Under the pieces are notes generated by a model, which had not been told where the DNA came from, searched no databases, and was given only the letters and a program-made list of their open reading frames with translations. From NCBI RefSeq assembly GCF_032773895.1, contig NZ_CP120416.1, positions 4,803,001-4,867,000 of the forward strand: a stretch of DNA of 64,000 nucleotides. Direction: 5' to 3'. This DNA is from Teredinibacter sp. KSP-S5-2 (GTDB lineage Bacteria > Pseudomonadota > Gammaproteobacteria > Pseudomonadales > Cellvibrionaceae). Shown here piece after piece: positions 9,186 through 18,742 of the stretch (the stretch's first letter is position 1; each line of letters starts with the position of its first letter). A program made the position numbers and the translations under genes.

Positions 9186-9758
9186 ATGCCAGTAAAACCA
9201 GAAATTCTAAAGACAGAAACCATTTTTAAGAGTGACCATTTCCATGTGGAAGCTGTAGATCTTCGCTTTAACAATGGTGAAGAACGTCGTTACGAGCGAC
9301 TTGTCGGAGATGTACAGCCTGCAGCCGTAATGATCGTACCAATGATAGATGAAGATACTGTGGTTATGATTCGTGAATACGGTGTTGGTGTGGAAGATTA
9401 CCAGTTGACCCTGCCTAAAGGTAAGTTGAATGCTGGGGAGGATATTCTTGAAGGTGCCAACCGTGAGCTAAAAGAAGAAATCGGCTATGGTGCTGGTAAC
9501 TTGCACATTCTTAAAACGATCACTAACTCACCTGCTTATATGCAACACACTATGACCATTGTCATTGCGATGGGGTTATATCCTGAGTGGCTGGTTGGGG
9601 ATGAGCCTGAGCCAATTTTGACCGAGAAATTTAAAATCGAGGATGTAGATGAGCTGGTTGCTCGTGAGGATGTGACAGAATCGAGAACAATTACCGCGCT
9701 TTACATGGCCCGTGACTGGTTGAAGAAAACGTTCAACGAAGATGGGATTAATCTGTGA
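9186..9758 (+). CDS. nudE: ADP compounds hydrolase NudE (Nudix)
   Basis: Nudix hydrolase of 190 residues cleaving ADP-ribose, NADH, Ap3A and similar ADP-linked compounds. The Nudix box starts at GKLNAGEDILEGANREL and continues KEEIGYG, which satisfies GX5EX7REUXEEXGU. The chosen ATG at 9186 gives the length and N-terminus seen in E. coli NudE (186 residues); the frame is open further upstream from a TTG at 9150, but that stretch has no homology that I recognise. The stop overlaps the GTG start of cysQ, so the two are coupled. Confidence 0.92.
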   Translation: MPVKPEILKTETIFKSDHFHVEAVDLRFNNGEERRYERLVGDVQPAAVMIVPMIDEDTVVMIREYGVGVEDYQLTLPKGKLNAGEDILEGANRELKEEIGYGAGNLHILKTITNSPAYMQHTMTIVIAMGLYPEWLVGDEPEPILTEKFKIEDVDELVAREDVTESRTITALYMARDWLKKTFNEDGINL

Positions 9759-10597
9759 TTCCAGAGTTAAACCGAAACCTGTTAACTCAGGTATCAGAAC
9801 TATGCAAGGCGGCCGGAAAGGCCGCTTTGCACGTATACAACCGGCCAAATGGTGAGTTGGATGTTGCAACCAAGGCTGACCAGTCTCCTGTCACTGAGGC
9901 CGACCTGGCTTCTAATGCGGTATTGGTTGAAGGTTTGGAGAGGATTCTTCCTGGCGTACCTATCCTGTCAGAAGAAATTGAGTATCCAGACTTTTCTATT
10001 CGAAGTCAGTGGTCATGCTATTGGCTCATTGACCCCCTTGATGGAACCAAAGAGTTTATCAACCGAAATGGTGAGTTCACCATCAACGTCGCTCTAATTC
10101 AGGAGCAAAAAGCAGTTCTGGGCGTTGTTTATGCTCCGGTTTTGGATGTTTCCTATATGGGATTAGCTGGGCAAGGTGCATGGAAACAGATTTCTGAAGG
10201 GAGTGAGCAGTTACTATCTGTGAGGCCGTTAGCTGGGCGGGGCAGTGCAGAAAACCCCGTCGAGATTGTTGCCAGTCGTAGGCACGGCGCGGAAGCTGTC
10301 GAACAATTGATCGAACGACTTTGCAGCCGCTTTGGTGAAGTGGATGCTAAAAGTATGGGGAGTTCGTTAAAACTGTGCCTTGTTGCCGAAGGCAAAGCTG
10401 ATATATACCCAAGATTAGCGCCAACTTGTGAGTGGGATACGGCGGCAGCACAGGCCGTGGTTGAGGCGGCAGGTGGAATTGTTCTAGATAATCAGCTTAA
10501 TCAATTGAAATACAACGCAAAAGAAGAGCTCCTTAACCCACATTTTTATGTTTTAGGGGATAAAAACGTCTCTTGGTCGGAGATTCTTCTCGGATAG
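9755..10597 (+). CDS. cysQ: 3'(2'),5'-bisphosphate nucleotidase CysQ
   Basis: Mg-dependent phosphatase of the inositol monophosphatase fold that converts 3'-phosphoadenosine 5'-phosphate (a by-product of sulfate assimilation) to AMP. It has 280 residues, starting at a GTG that overlaps the nudE stop. Metal-binding motifs are visible: SEE (about residue 70), DPLDGTKEF (about 92-100) and WDTAAAQAVVEAAGG near residue 228. NudE and CysQ both act on adenine nucleotide derivatives, and the pairing is also known from Pseudomonas. Confidence 0.95.
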   Translation: MIPELNRNLLTQVSELCKAAGKAALHVYNRPNGELDVATKADQSPVTEADLASNAVLVEGLERILPGVPILSEEIEYPDFSIRSQWSCYWLIDPLDGTKEFINRNGEFTINVALIQEQKAVLGVVYAPVLDVSYMGLAGQGAWKQISEGSEQLLSVRPLAGRGSAENPVEIVASRRHGAEAVEQLIERLCSRFGEVDAKSMGSSLKLCLVAEGKADIYPRLAPTCEWDTAAAQAVVEAAGGIVLDNQLNQLKYNAKEELLNPHFYVLGDKNVSWSEILLG

Positions 10598-10718
10598 GGA
10601 GCATATTAACGTATTTTTCTTATGCGAAAATAATGTGTTCTCAAGGCGCAAAAGCTACGTTTTTCCCCTTCACTTTCAAATCCTTGAACTAAGATTATAA
10701 GACTGTAACGGTTGGTCT

Positions 10719-10730
10719 TGTTGATCAACA
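10719..10730. promoter_or_regulatory. Perfect 12-base palindrome upstream of a small gene
   Basis: TGTTGATCAACA is a perfect dyad 44 bases upstream of the small gene at 10775. It is the right size for an operator, but no regulator can be named and it could be chance. Confidence 0.3.
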
Positions 10731-10774
10731 GTATTTCTCGGACTTAAAGCACTAAATTAGTAAGGGGATTGATA

Positions 10775-10981
10775 ATGGAGCCAGCTGTATACTCAGAAGC
10801 GCGAACTAAAGTGTATGGTCGGACGTCCTCGCTAAAAAAACAGTTAACCAGGGAGATAGACTGTTTGGAACGTCAATTAGAGCGATTGAAGCTCCGCAAT
10901 GACTTCTTGGACTTCACAACACTTCAGACCTACCAGGATATGATTAGTAGCAGAAGGGATATGGTAGAAAATTTACCTTAA
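10775..10981 (+). CDS. Small coiled-coil protein of unknown function (68 aa)
   Basis: Not a family I can name. The ATG at 10775 follows an AAGGGGA ribosome binding site with about 6 bases spacing; an in-frame TTG at 10769 is too close to that site. The product is charged and mostly helical (SSLKKQLTREIDCLERQLERLKLR), consistent with a short coiled coil, soluble and without signal peptide. A strong bidirectional terminator follows 34 bases later, and the upstream gap of 177 bases leaves room for its own promoter, so it is probably transcribed alone. Confidence 0.6.
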   Translation: MEPAVYSEARTKVYGRTSSLKKQLTREIDCLERQLERLKLRNDFLDFTTLQTYQDMISSRRDMVENLP

Positions 10982-11015
10982 GGATTTAACCTTCTCATCT
11001 TTTAAAGCGGAAACA

Positions 11016-11051
11016 AAAAAGGCTTGCCAGATGTACCTGGCAAGCCTTTTT
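11016..11051. terminator. Strong bidirectional rho-independent terminator
   Basis: A 15-base-pair stem (AAAAAGGCTTGCCAG / CTGGCAAGCCTTTTT) with a 6-base loop lies between the convergent 68-residue gene and the PEP-CTERM gene. A-runs on the left and T-runs on the right make it work on both strands. Confidence 0.93.
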
Positions 11052-11084
11052 CTTTGTGCAGCATTCTTTGCTGCTCTTTAAGAC

Positions 11085-11846
11085 TTACGCCTTTTTAATG
11101 CGACGTACACCAGCAAGAGCAAGAAGACCTAGAGCAAACAAGTAGATGCTGTTTGGCTCTGGAACGTTAACAGTTGCTGCAACTACGTCGTTACCACAAG
11201 ACATAGTCCAGTGAGTGCTAAGTTCGAAAGTATCACCAAGACCTAGAGAGCTAAGATCGAAAGATACTGTACGGAAGTAGCTGTCACCTTGTTGACCGGC
11301 TTCGTTAGAAAGCAAACCAGTTACTAGAGAACCTTCGTCCATAGCGAAAGGTACTGATTCTGGGTAAGTGATGTTGTTGTTCCACTCAGATACAGAGTAG
11401 AAACCAGCTGGGTCAACACCATTCGCGCCTGCTGAAGAGTTTACTTCAGTTGGGTCATAGTGCCAGCGGCTTGTGTCTGTAGTGAAGTCCATAGTGTATA
11501 GGCCGAAGTCTACAGCGTAGTTAAGGCCAGCACCGTTGAAGCCTACAGCTAGGTCACCAGCGTAGAAGTCTTGACCGTCGTGGAAAACGTGACCGTCAAC
11601 CATGTCAAAACCAGTTTGAAGACCTAGAGAAAGTACGTTTGTTTGTTGGTCATAACGGTAGAAAAGATACTCAGCGTCGAAGTCCTGACCACCAAGCCCT
11701 GGGCTTACTCGGTCAAAATCTCCAGTTTGGTCTTCTGAAGCAATCATGTTCCAGCCGTCTGTCGCCCAGAAATCCATTACTGCTGCTTGAGAAAAAGCTG
11801 AAGCTGATACAAGAGCAACTGCAGATAAATATTTCACTAGTTTCAT
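11085..11846 (-). CDS. PEP-CTERM sorted surface/secreted protein
   Basis: A 253-residue exported protein. It has an N-terminal signal peptide (MKLVKYLSAVALVSASAFSQ, cleavage after AQA/AA). At the C-terminus there is a PEP-CTERM sorting signal: VPEP, a hydrophobic segment (IYLFALGLLALAGV) and the basic end RRIKKA. Such proteins are processed by an exosortase, which is not in this window. The middle has no domain I recognise; it is Asp/Gly/Tyr-rich and probably a beta-sandwich (inference). Codon use is strongly biased toward a restricted set (GAA, GGT, GCT, CTG/CTA), hinting at high expression. Confidence 0.85.
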   Translation of the reverse strand: MKLVKYLSAVALVSASAFSQAAVMDFWATDGWNMIASEDQTGDFDRVSPGLGGQDFDAEYLFYRYDQQTNVLSLGLQTGFDMVDGHVFHDGQDFYAGDLAVGFNGAGLNYAVDFGLYTMDFTTDTSRWHYDPTEVNSSAGANGVDPAGFYSVSEWNNNITYPESVPFAMDEGSLVTGLLSNEAGQQGDSYFRTVSFDLSSLGLGDTFELSTHWTMSCGNDVVAATVNVPEPNSIYLFALGLLALAGVRRIKKA

Positions 11847-12047
11847 TGTTTATTACCACGTCCAAAGGTTAAAAGTTAATTATCCCGCGATTTCTATCAC
11901 GATATGACGCTTAGATATGCATTAGGTGTGCCAACTTTTTTTTCTTTATTTTTCAATGACTTAGCGTGTAAGGGGATTAGTGCTGTAAGAATTGCCGACA
12001 ATGGCGTCTGTTTCTACAGGTGTATATAGGTTGTATGTCGGGGAATT

Positions 12048-12079
12048 ATACAGGCCCCCTCGACAATGGGGGCCTGTAT
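12048..12079 (-). terminator. GC-rich stem-loop after the small membrane gene
   Basis: A perfect 12-base-pair stem (ATACAGGCCCCC / GGGGGCCTGTAT) with an 8-base loop stands 11 bases beyond the stop of the minus-strand gene. The stretch after the stem on that strand is only weakly T-rich, so termination is likely but not classical. Confidence 0.6.
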
Positions 12080-12089
12080 TGGGTCGGGG

Positions 12090-12299
12090 TTAATTGCTGT
12101 TGTGGTTAATGGTTAAGCGATTAATATCGCCTCTGTTGTGGGATATTAGGGTTATAGTCGCACCTAATATTGGGATCAACCATACAAACTCCATGATAAG
12201 GCTTTTTTCCATCCAGCCCAGAGCCTTGCTTTCGAGGGTTAAATAACTTGCATAGGCATCGAGCAGCAGAATAACAATCGCGATCATTAAATAAATCAT
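12090..12299 (-). CDS. Small two-helix membrane protein, PLDc_N-like
   Basis: A 69-residue inner-membrane protein. The first segment (MIYLMIAIVILLLDAYASYL) and the second (LIMEFVWLIPILGATITLI) are membrane helices, and the tail is hydrophilic. The pattern resembles the PLDc_N type of small membrane protein (VWLIPILGA), but the similarity is weak and function is unknown. I chose the ATG at 12299 because GAGAGAAG lies just upstream; the frame is open to 12344 but the added residues are basic, hydrophilic and unsupported. Confidence 0.6.
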   Translation of the reverse strand: MIYLMIAIVILLLDAYASYLTLESKALGWMEKSLIMEFVWLIPILGATITLISHNRGDINRLTINHNSN

Positions 12300-12344
12300 G
12301 GTGCTTCTCTCTCGTATACGTGCATTAAATGAAACAGTCTCCAC

Positions 12345-12640
12345 TTCTATCTTTAATTATAGGAACGAGCGTTTTTATTTTATACAGCCTGTTTAGGTTA
12401 AGTTGTAACAACAAAAGGGTATAACTGCGTTTTTGGTTTGCGCTTAAAACAACATTTATGGCTATAAAAGTTTTAAAAACCAAAAATTAATAAAAAACTA
12501 ACCTATTCAAAGTGTTTAATAACTTTTGAACGCCATACAGAGTTTGTTTCGAATGTACAGAAACCGTAAAAAATACGCCCGTTTCTTATTGAGCTGTTTC
12601 ACTTTTGGTGTTGTAGTGGTGGTGGGAATCGTGAGGGTAT
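12345..12640. other. AT-rich gap without a gene
   Basis: No open frame with a ribosome binding site and no hairpin of note was seen here. It presumably carries the promoter of the small membrane gene. Confidence 0.5.
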
Positions 12641-12675
12641 AAAAAAGCAGAAGGGGGGAAGCCCGCCTTCTGCTT
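12641..12675 (-). terminator. Rho-independent terminator of pckA
   Basis: Read on the minus strand, a 10-base-pair stem (AAGCAGAAGG / CCTTCTGCTT) is followed at once by TTTTTT. It lies 37 bases beyond the pckA stop codon. Confidence 0.92.
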
Positions 12676-12711
12676 GGATTTAACGGCTAAGCCGTTGTGT
12701 TCGATAATTGC

Positions 12712-14316
12712 TTACAGTTGAGGACCAGCTGCAACCAATGCTTTACCTTCGTCATTGTCAGTGTATTGCTCAAAGTTCTTGATGAATCGACCAGCAAGAT
12801 CTTTCGCTTTTTCTTCCCACTGAGCAGCATCTTCATAAGTGTCGCGTGGATCAAGAATGCTGTCATCAACATTTGGCAATGAAGTTGGTACTTCAAGGTT
12901 AAAGATAGGCAGAGTTTTGGTTTCTGCTTTATCGATAGTGCCTTCAAGAATCGAATCGATAATTGCACGAGTATCTTGGATAGAGATACGTTTGCCAGTA
13001 CCGTTCCAACCAGTGTTTACTAGATAAGCTTCTGCACCGTGCTGTTCCATTTTCTTAACAAGCTCTTCTCCGTACTTAGTTGGGTGAAGAGTCAAGAACG
13101 CTTTACCGAAACAAGCAGAGAAAGTAGGTACTGGTTCAGTAATACCACGCTCGGTACCTGCTAGTTTCGCGGTGAAACCGGACAAGAAGTGATACTTGGT
13201 TTGTTCTTTGTCTAGTTTTGCTACTGGAGGCAATACACCAAATGCGTCTGCAGTTAAGAAGATCACTTTGTTTGCATGGCCTGCACGAGAAACTGGCTTA
13301 ACAATGTTTTCGATATGGTAGATTGGGTAAGAAACACGAGTGTTCTCAGTAAGCGAACCGTCGTCATAATCCACTTTGTTGCCATGAACAACAACGTTTT
13401 CCAATAGAGCATCACGTTTGATAGCGGCGTAGATATCTGGCTCGGCTTCTGGGTCAAGCTTGATGGTTTTTGCGTAGCAGCCGCCTTCAAAGTTGAATAC
13501 ACCGTTGTCGTCCCAGCCGTGCTCGTCGTCACCGATAAGTGCACGTTTTGGATCAGTAGAAAGAGTAGTTTTACCAGTGCCAGACAAGCCGAAGAAAATT
13601 GCAACGTCGCCGTCTTTACCAACGTTAGCAGAACAGTGCATGGAAGAAATGCCACGTAGAGGCAAGAAGTAGTTCATCATTGCGAACATACCTTTCTTCA
13701 TTTCACCGCCGTACCAAGTACCGCCGATAACTTGCATTTTTTCTGTCATGTTGAAGCAAGTGAATACTTCAGAGTTCAAACCGTGCTCTTTCCACTTCTT
13801 GTTAGAAGTTTTTGAACCGTTCATTACAACGAAGTCTGGCTCACCGAAGTTTTCCAACTCTTCAGCAGTTGGACGCAAAAACATGTTTGTTACAAAGTGT
13901 GCTTGCCATGCTACTTGAACGATGAAACGAATTTTTAAGCGAGTGTCATCGTTAGTACCGCAGAAAGCGTCAACCACGAATAAACGGCTGTTTGAAAGTT
14001 GCTCAGTTACTGTGCCCTTTAGGTCGTTCCATACTTCTTGAGAGATAGGGCGGTTGTCGTTAACTGCTTTATCGCTGGTCCACCATAATGTATCGCGAGT
14101 TGTATCGTCTAAAACAACATACTTATCTTTTGGCGAGCGGCCAGTGTATTCGCCAGTGTGTACTGCTACAGCACCTGACTCTGTAACAATGCCTTTCTCG
14201 AAGCCTTCTAAACCTGGTTTAGTTTCTTCTTCGAATAGTTGTTCATAAGATGGGTTGTGAACAATCTCAGTTACGCCTTGGATGCCATACTTGGAAAGGT
14301 CTAGATTCACAGACAT
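12712..14316 (-). CDS. pckA: ATP-dependent phosphoenolpyruvate carboxykinase
   Basis: Converts oxaloacetate plus ATP to phosphoenolpyruvate, CO2 and ADP, the first step of gluconeogenesis. It has 534 residues, the normal length of the ATP-type enzyme. Visible motifs: MHCSANVG; the P-loop GLSGTGKTT at residues 243-251; the metal/kinase-2 motif IGDDEHGW near 265; and RVSYPI. A strong ribosome binding site (CAGGAGA) precedes the ATG, and a clean terminator follows. An FNR/ANR-like site lies about 137 bases upstream of the start. It is near hslO as in E. coli and Pseudomonas, although other genes now separate them. Confidence 0.97.
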   Translation of the reverse strand: MSVNLDLSKYGIQGVTEIVHNPSYEQLFEEETKPGLEGFEKGIVTESGAVAVHTGEYTGRSPKDKYVVLDDTTRDTLWWTSDKAVNDNRPISQEVWNDLKGTVTEQLSNSRLFVVDAFCGTNDDTRLKIRFIVQVAWQAHFVTNMFLRPTAEELENFGEPDFVVMNGSKTSNKKWKEHGLNSEVFTCFNMTEKMQVIGGTWYGGEMKKGMFAMMNYFLPLRGISSMHCSANVGKDGDVAIFFGLSGTGKTTLSTDPKRALIGDDEHGWDDNGVFNFEGGCYAKTIKLDPEAEPDIYAAIKRDALLENVVVHGNKVDYDDGSLTENTRVSYPIYHIENIVKPVSRAGHANKVIFLTADAFGVLPPVAKLDKEQTKYHFLSGFTAKLAGTERGITEPVPTFSACFGKAFLTLHPTKYGEELVKKMEQHGAEAYLVNTGWNGTGKRISIQDTRAIIDSILEGTIDKAETKTLPIFNLEVPTSLPNVDDSILDPRDTYEDAAQWEEKAKDLAGRFIKNFEQYTDNDEGKALVAAGPQL

Positions 14317-14452
14317 TTATAGTCTCCTGCTTAGTTGATGGCCTAATGTGTGGTTAGGTTGTTTGCTTCGAACCCGGTTGTGCCTGGTTTTTCAGCGGTA
14401 TTTCGTTTGGGTCAATAATACAAAAGGGGTACTTTTTGAGAAATATTCGCGA

Positions 14453-14466
14453 TTGACGCACATCAA
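14453..14466. promoter_or_regulatory. FNR/ANR-like box upstream of pckA
   Basis: TTGACGCACATCAA matches the FNR/ANR consensus TTGAT-N4-ATCAA at nine of the ten defined positions. It lies 137 bases upstream of the pckA start codon in a 616-base gap with no other convincing gene. Whether it regulates pckA by oxygen is inference. Confidence 0.4.
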
Positions 14467-14572
14467 GTTTTAATTTGTGATGTAACCTTTCCTTGATTTG
14501 GAATAAGTCTGCGAACTCTACGGAATAACGGCCGGTAAAAACTTGGTGGTTGATCTGCCAAATACCCTTCAA

Positions 14573-14932
14573 ATGTTAAAGGCTTTTATTCTCATTAACG
14601 CAAAAAGTGTAAGACAAAATTAGACACAGATTTCCGTAAAATCCAGCCGTGATAGAGAATTATCTTGAGCTATTTTTATTTTCTTATTTCTGCTGTTCAA
14701 ATAGCCGTAATTTTTATGTTCTGCCTTTTATTCTTAGCGTCAAAACGGTGATTGTTGATCAGCAATAGAAAGCTTGAAATATCAAAAATAAAAGAAAAAA
14801 ACAGATTAATATAATCAAAGGTGATGTCTATTATAATCTAATTAGAGTTCGATTTGTTGGTTAAGATGACACGAATAGGAATGTATTTTTATTTGCAAAA
14901 TGATGGCGCATCCCTGCTAAAAAACGTCCTGA
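14573..14932. other. AT-rich gap between pckA leader and a lipoprotein gene
   Basis: No gene, RNA or terminator is supported here. The sequence is AT-rich with short A-runs and no Shine-Dalgarno-linked frame. Confidence 0.5.
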
Positions 14933-15406
14933 TCAAATTGTTAGTTGAGCAATAATTGGATCGGAGTAACTGCTGAATAAATTGTCTGTGTCATACGCAG
15001 TAATCAAAAATTCGTATTCGCCGGCATCCAGATTTTCAATGACGTATTCAGTAATCGTTTGATCGTTTATTTCCACTTCCGTGTAGGTCAATTGGTCGGT
15101 ACGACGATATATGATGACGTAACCTCCAATCTCCCCAAGGGGTAAATCTGCACCATTTTCTCGAGTTGTTGGAATCATCCACTCAACTGAAGCGGAAACC
15201 TTCTGTGGGCTTGGCTCAGTGGGGGAAACTGGATCGACGGGGTCTGTTGGATCAGCAATAGGGTCGGATGGTTCAGTTGGCTGAGTACCGGGGTTTTCTA
15301 CAGGTGGCTTTTCAGCAATAAGGCCGCTGCCTTCACCTGATCCTCCGCAGGCCACAAGAGTACTGGCAATGCCCAGAGCTAATATAAGTTTAAGTGGCGT
15401 GTTCAT
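14933..15406 (-). CDS. Lipoprotein with Pro-rich spacer and fibronectin III-like domain
   Basis: A 157-residue lipoprotein. The signal peptide ends in a lipobox (LVAC, Cys at 20) followed by GGSGEGSG. Next comes a Pro/Asp/Thr-rich spacer (about residues 33-70; PTEPSDPIADPTDPVDPVSP) that would extend across the periplasm or outside the cell. The C-terminal 85 residues look like a single fibronectin type III domain (SVEWMIPTTRENG..., YVIIYR, YTEVEI, YEFLITAYDTDN), a binding module. An AGAGGT ribosome binding site supports the ATG. It is divergent from tex. Function is unknown. Confidence 0.75.
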   Translation of the reverse strand: MNTPLKLILALGIASTLVACGGSGEGSGLIAEKPPVENPGTQPTEPSDPIADPTDPVDPVSPTEPSPQKVSASVEWMIPTTRENGADLPLGEIGGYVIIYRRTDQLTYTEVEINDQTITEYVIENLDAGEYEFLITAYDTDNLFSSYSDPIIAQLTI

Positions 15407-15719
15407 CCGTTTACCTCTGAATGATTTGTTTGGTACTTTTGTAGTATTCTAGCGGTGTTCGATATTGGTACTTGTGTGCTAGTTAACAGATTTGTTAGGT
15501 GGCGTGTACATCCACCAAAAGGCCTCTTATTTTGTGAGGTGGGTCTTGTTTATGACGCGAAAAAACATGCTATCAGGGGGTAAATTGCTGGCCCAGGCAT
15601 AAAAAAAACTGGATTTCAATACTGTTGCTTGGTCGGGTATTTGGCCATAATTCGCCACCGAAATTGGGCGACTGTGGTCGTGTTGCCTTATTAAACCAAT
15701 CCAGGCAGTTTAAGTATCT

Positions 15720-18035
15720 ATGTCAAAAATTTTCCAAACGATATCTCAAGAACTCAATGTCAATCCATCTCAGGTTACTGCGGCTGTGGGGCTGCTTGAT
15801 GAAGGTGCTACCGTGCCTTTTATCTCTCGTTATCGAAAGGAGGTAACCGGAGGCTTGGACGACACGCAGCTCAGGAAGCTGGAAGAGCGGTTGCAATACC
15901 TTCGGGAGATGGAGGATCGCCGGGAGACTATCTTAAAGTCCATTGCTGAGCAGGAAAAACTCACGCCGGAGTTGGAAGCGCAAATCCAGGCAGCGGAAAC
16001 CAAAACCCAGCTGGAAGACCTTTACCTGCCATACAAGCCCAAACGTCGAACCAAAGCGCAAATAGCCCGAGAAGCCGGGTTAGAGCCTCTGGCAGACATG
16101 CTATTGGCTGACCCAAGCAAGACTCCAGAGGAAGAAGCGTTAGCCTTCTTCAACGAAGAGCATAAGATTACGGATGTGAAATCTGCATTGGACGGCGCCA
16201 AACAGATTTTAATGGAGCGTTTCAGTGAAGACGCGCAGCTGCTTGAAAAGTTGAGAAGCTTTTTAAATAGTGAAGGCTATATACACGCGACACTTGTCGA
16301 AGGCAAGGAATCTGAGGCAGCAAAATTCCGGGATTACTTTGACCACAAAGAACTTGTTCATAAGGTTCCGTCACATCGTGCATTGGCTATGTTTCGCGGG
16401 CGAACAGAAGGCTTTTTGAATCTTCAACTGACTTTAGAAAACGAGTTGGAGCCAGGAGCGAAGCACCCTTGTGAAACGATGATCGCGGGACATGTTGATA
16501 TTCACGATGAAGATAGACCCGCAGACAAATGGTTGGCGGAAGTCGTGCGTTGGACATGGCGAGTTAAACTATTAACCCATTTGGAAACCGATTTATTCGG
16601 TAATTTGCGAGAGCATGCCGAAGCCGGTGCGATTGAGGTATTTGGCCGCAACCTGAAGGATTTGTTACTAGCCGCACCAGCAGGGCAAAAAGCCACTATC
16701 GGTCTTGATCCGGGTTTGAGAACGGGAGTTAAAGTTGCTGTGGTCGATGCCACTGGGCAAGTGTTGGATCACGGCGCAATTTTCCCCAATCCTCCGCAAA
16801 ATAAAATTCGTGAAGCGGAAGGCGTATTAGTAGCGCTGTGCAAAAAATATGACGTAGGTTTAATTGCGATTGGTAATGGCACGGCGAGCCGTGAAACGGA
16901 CAAGTTTGTTGGCGATATTTTAAAAACCCATAAAGATATTCATGCACAAAAGGTTGTGGTGAGTGAAGCTGGGGCATCGGTGTACTCTGCTTCTGAATTT
17001 GCCGCGAAAGAATTTCCGGATCTGGATGTCACCATTCGTGGTGCGATTTCCATTGCTCGGCGATTGCAAGATCCTCTGGCAGAATTGGTAAAAATCGAGC
17101 CCAAGTCGATTGGTGTTGGCCAGTATCAACATGATGTTTCGCAAACTCGTTTATCCAAAACCTTGGATGCTGTGGTAGAAGATTGTGTAAACGCAGTGGG
17201 TGTGGAAATTAATACTGCTTCCGCTCCATTGCTTGCCCGAGTGTCAGGCTTAAACCAATCTATTGCCAATAATATCGTTGAGTTTCGAAATAAAAATGGT
17301 GCACTGAAAAATCGTGAACAGCTTAAGGATGTTCCTCGACTCGGTGCCAAAGCATTTGAACAGGCTGCAGGCTTTTTACGTATTGCAAATGGCGATAACC
17401 CTCTGGACTCGTCTGCTGTGCATCCTGAGTCCTATGCCGTGGTAGAAGAAATTGCCAAGAAAAATAACAAAGATGTTCAGGGCTTAATTGGCGATACGGG
17501 ATTTTTACGTAAGCTTTCAGCTAATGACTATGTCAGTGAAAAATTTGGTTTGCCCACAGTGCAGGATATTATTCAGGAATTGGATAAACCTGGTCGTGAC
17601 CCCCGACCCGAATTTAAAACAGCGCAATTCCAGGAAGGGGTGGAAGAAATAAAAGATCTGGAATTAGGTATGGTTCTGGAAGGCACGGTTACCAACGTGA
17701 CAAATTTTGGTGCTTTTGTCGATGTCGGTGTGCATCAGGATGGCCTGGTTCATATCTCTGCCCTTTCTGAAACTTTCGTCAAAGATCCGCATCAGGTTGT
17801 TAAAGCCGGTGATATTGTAAAAGTGAAAGTTATGGAAGTGGATGTGCCTCGTAAACGTATCGCGCTTTCAATGCGTATGGGTGATGAGCCTGGTGAAAAA
17901 CGTGAGTTTAATCGCGGTGGTGGAAATAATCGCCCGGATAACCAGGCTAAAAAGAAAAACTTCGGTGGCGGAAATCAGAAACCGCAGCAAGGAACCATGG
18001 CGGCGTTATTTCAGCAAGCGATGAAAAAGAAGTAA
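15720..18035 (+). CDS. tex: Transcription accessory protein Tex
   Basis: A cytosolic RNA-binding protein of 771 residues that affects transcription and is essential in some bacteria. The Tex layout is complete: N-terminal helical region ([16 protein letters not shown] near residue 38), YqgF/RNase H-like domain ([17 protein letters not shown] from about 326), helix-hairpin-helix region (about 490-570), an S1 domain ([21 protein letters not shown] from about 649), and a Gly/Asn/Lys-rich tail. The ATG at 15720 gives the canonical start ([12 protein letters not shown]). It stands alone between divergent and convergent neighbours. Confidence 0.97.
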   Translation: MSKIFQTISQELNVNPSQVTAAVGLLDEGATVPFISRYRKEVTGGLDDTQLRKLEERLQYLREMEDRRETILKSIAEQEKLTPELEAQIQAAETKTQLEDLYLPYKPKRRTKAQIAREAGLEPLADMLLADPSKTPEEEALAFFNEEHKITDVKSALDGAKQILMERFSEDAQLLEKLRSFLNSEGYIHATLVEGKESEAAKFRDYFDHKELVHKVPSHRALAMFRGRTEGFLNLQLTLENELEPGAKHPCETMIAGHVDIHDEDRPADKWLAEVVRWTWRVKLLTHLETDLFGNLREHAEAGAIEVFGRNLKDLLLAAPAGQKATIGLDPGLRTGVKVAVVDATGQVLDHGAIFPNPPQNKIREAEGVLVALCKKYDVGLIAIGNGTASRETDKFVGDILKTHKDIHAQKVVVSEAGASVYSASEFAAKEFPDLDVTIRGAISIARRLQDPLAELVKIEPKSIGVGQYQHDVSQTRLSKTLDAVVEDCVNAVGVEINTASAPLLARVSGLNQSIANNIVEFRNKNGALKNREQLKDVPRLGAKAFEQAAGFLRIANGDNPLDSSAVHPESYAVVEEIAKKNNKDVQGLIGDTGFLRKLSANDYVSEKFGLPTVQDIIQELDKPGRDPRPEFKTAQFQEGVEEIKDLELGMVLEGTVTNVTNFGAFVDVGVHQDGLVHISALSETFVKDPHQVVKAGDIVKVKVMEVDVPRKRIALSMRMGDEPGEKREFNRGGGNNRPDNQAKKKNFGGGNQKPQQGTMAALFQQAMKKK

Positions 18036-18225
18036 ATTTTTATATCCCAACCCAATACCCAGGCTTCATGGAAGAGGTCTGGGGGAAATGTTCATTTTCT
18101 GCAAAGGCTGTATGTAAAAAAATTGAGAATGACTTTCTCCTTTGTTCACTGATCTGATAGTAAAATTACCGCAATCTGCTAGCGAAAATCTTTTTATAGT
18201 AAAGCCAGCATTAATGTGAGAGTGA

Positions 18226-18591
18226 ATGATGGAAAAACAGATTACAGCTTTGGAAGAACGTCTTCGTCTTGCCATGCTTAACTCGGATGTGGCGACATTG
18301 GACGAACTTATTTCACCGAAACTTCTCTTTACCAATCATCTTGGTATGCTGATATCCAAAGAGCAGGATCTTGACGCTCACAGGAGTGGTGCGCTTGAAA
18401 TCCGTTCCATCAATTTGTCTGAGATAAGAATTATGCCATTTTCTGACGCGGCTATCGTATCAGCTAAAACTGAGATAGTGGGGCGTTATGCGGGGCAGGA
18501 AGCCAATGGGACTTTTCGATTTACCCGGGTGTGGTCCTCTGACTCTGGCAATTGGCAGGTCGTGGCGGGACACTCTTGTCTGCTGGCTTAG
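18226..18591 (+). CDS. NTF2-like / DUF4440 protein
   Basis: A 121-residue cytosolic protein with an NTF2-like fold of the SnoaL/DUF4440 type: the N-terminal helix pair (ITALEERLRLAMLNSDVATLDELI), LLFTNHLG, then the beta strands ending in FRFTRVWSSDSGNWQVVAGH. Such domains serve as small-ligand binders or enzymes; no substrate can be given. The start is ATGATG at 18226 after GTGAGAGTG, so either Met is possible. It is 190 bases after tex and probably has its own promoter. Confidence 0.78.
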   Translation: MMEKQITALEERLRLAMLNSDVATLDELISPKLLFTNHLGMLISKEQDLDAHRSGALEIRSINLSEIRIMPFSDAAIVSAKTEIVGRYAGQEANGTFRFTRVWSSDSGNWQVVAGHSCLLA

Positions 18592-18670
18592 CTCAGACTT
18601 TTTGCCTTTCGACAGATAGATTTCTTTCGAAAGAAATATTGATTGATGTGGTACACGCTATTCGAGACAA

Positions 18671-18690
18671 GCGCACTCTAATTAGTGCGC
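18671..18690. terminator. Stem-loop between convergent genes
   Basis: A GCGCACT / AGTGCGC stem (7 base pairs, 6-base loop) followed by TTATATTT lies between the NTF2-like gene and the minus-strand PEP-CTERM gene. It is a plausible terminator for the former. Confidence 0.45.
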
Positions 18691-18742
18691 TTATATTTAA
18701 CACAGTTTTAATTCCTTGGTGGTGGTTTATATTTTTATAAAA

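Noticed and set aside
14354-14572. 72-residue minus-strand frame upstream of pckA
   Set aside because: No ribosome binding site, no recognisable domain, and it contains the FNR-like site; more likely leader DNA.
18058-18083. CCCAG/CTGGG hairpin after tex as a terminator
   Set aside because: The stem is interrupted and no T-run follows.
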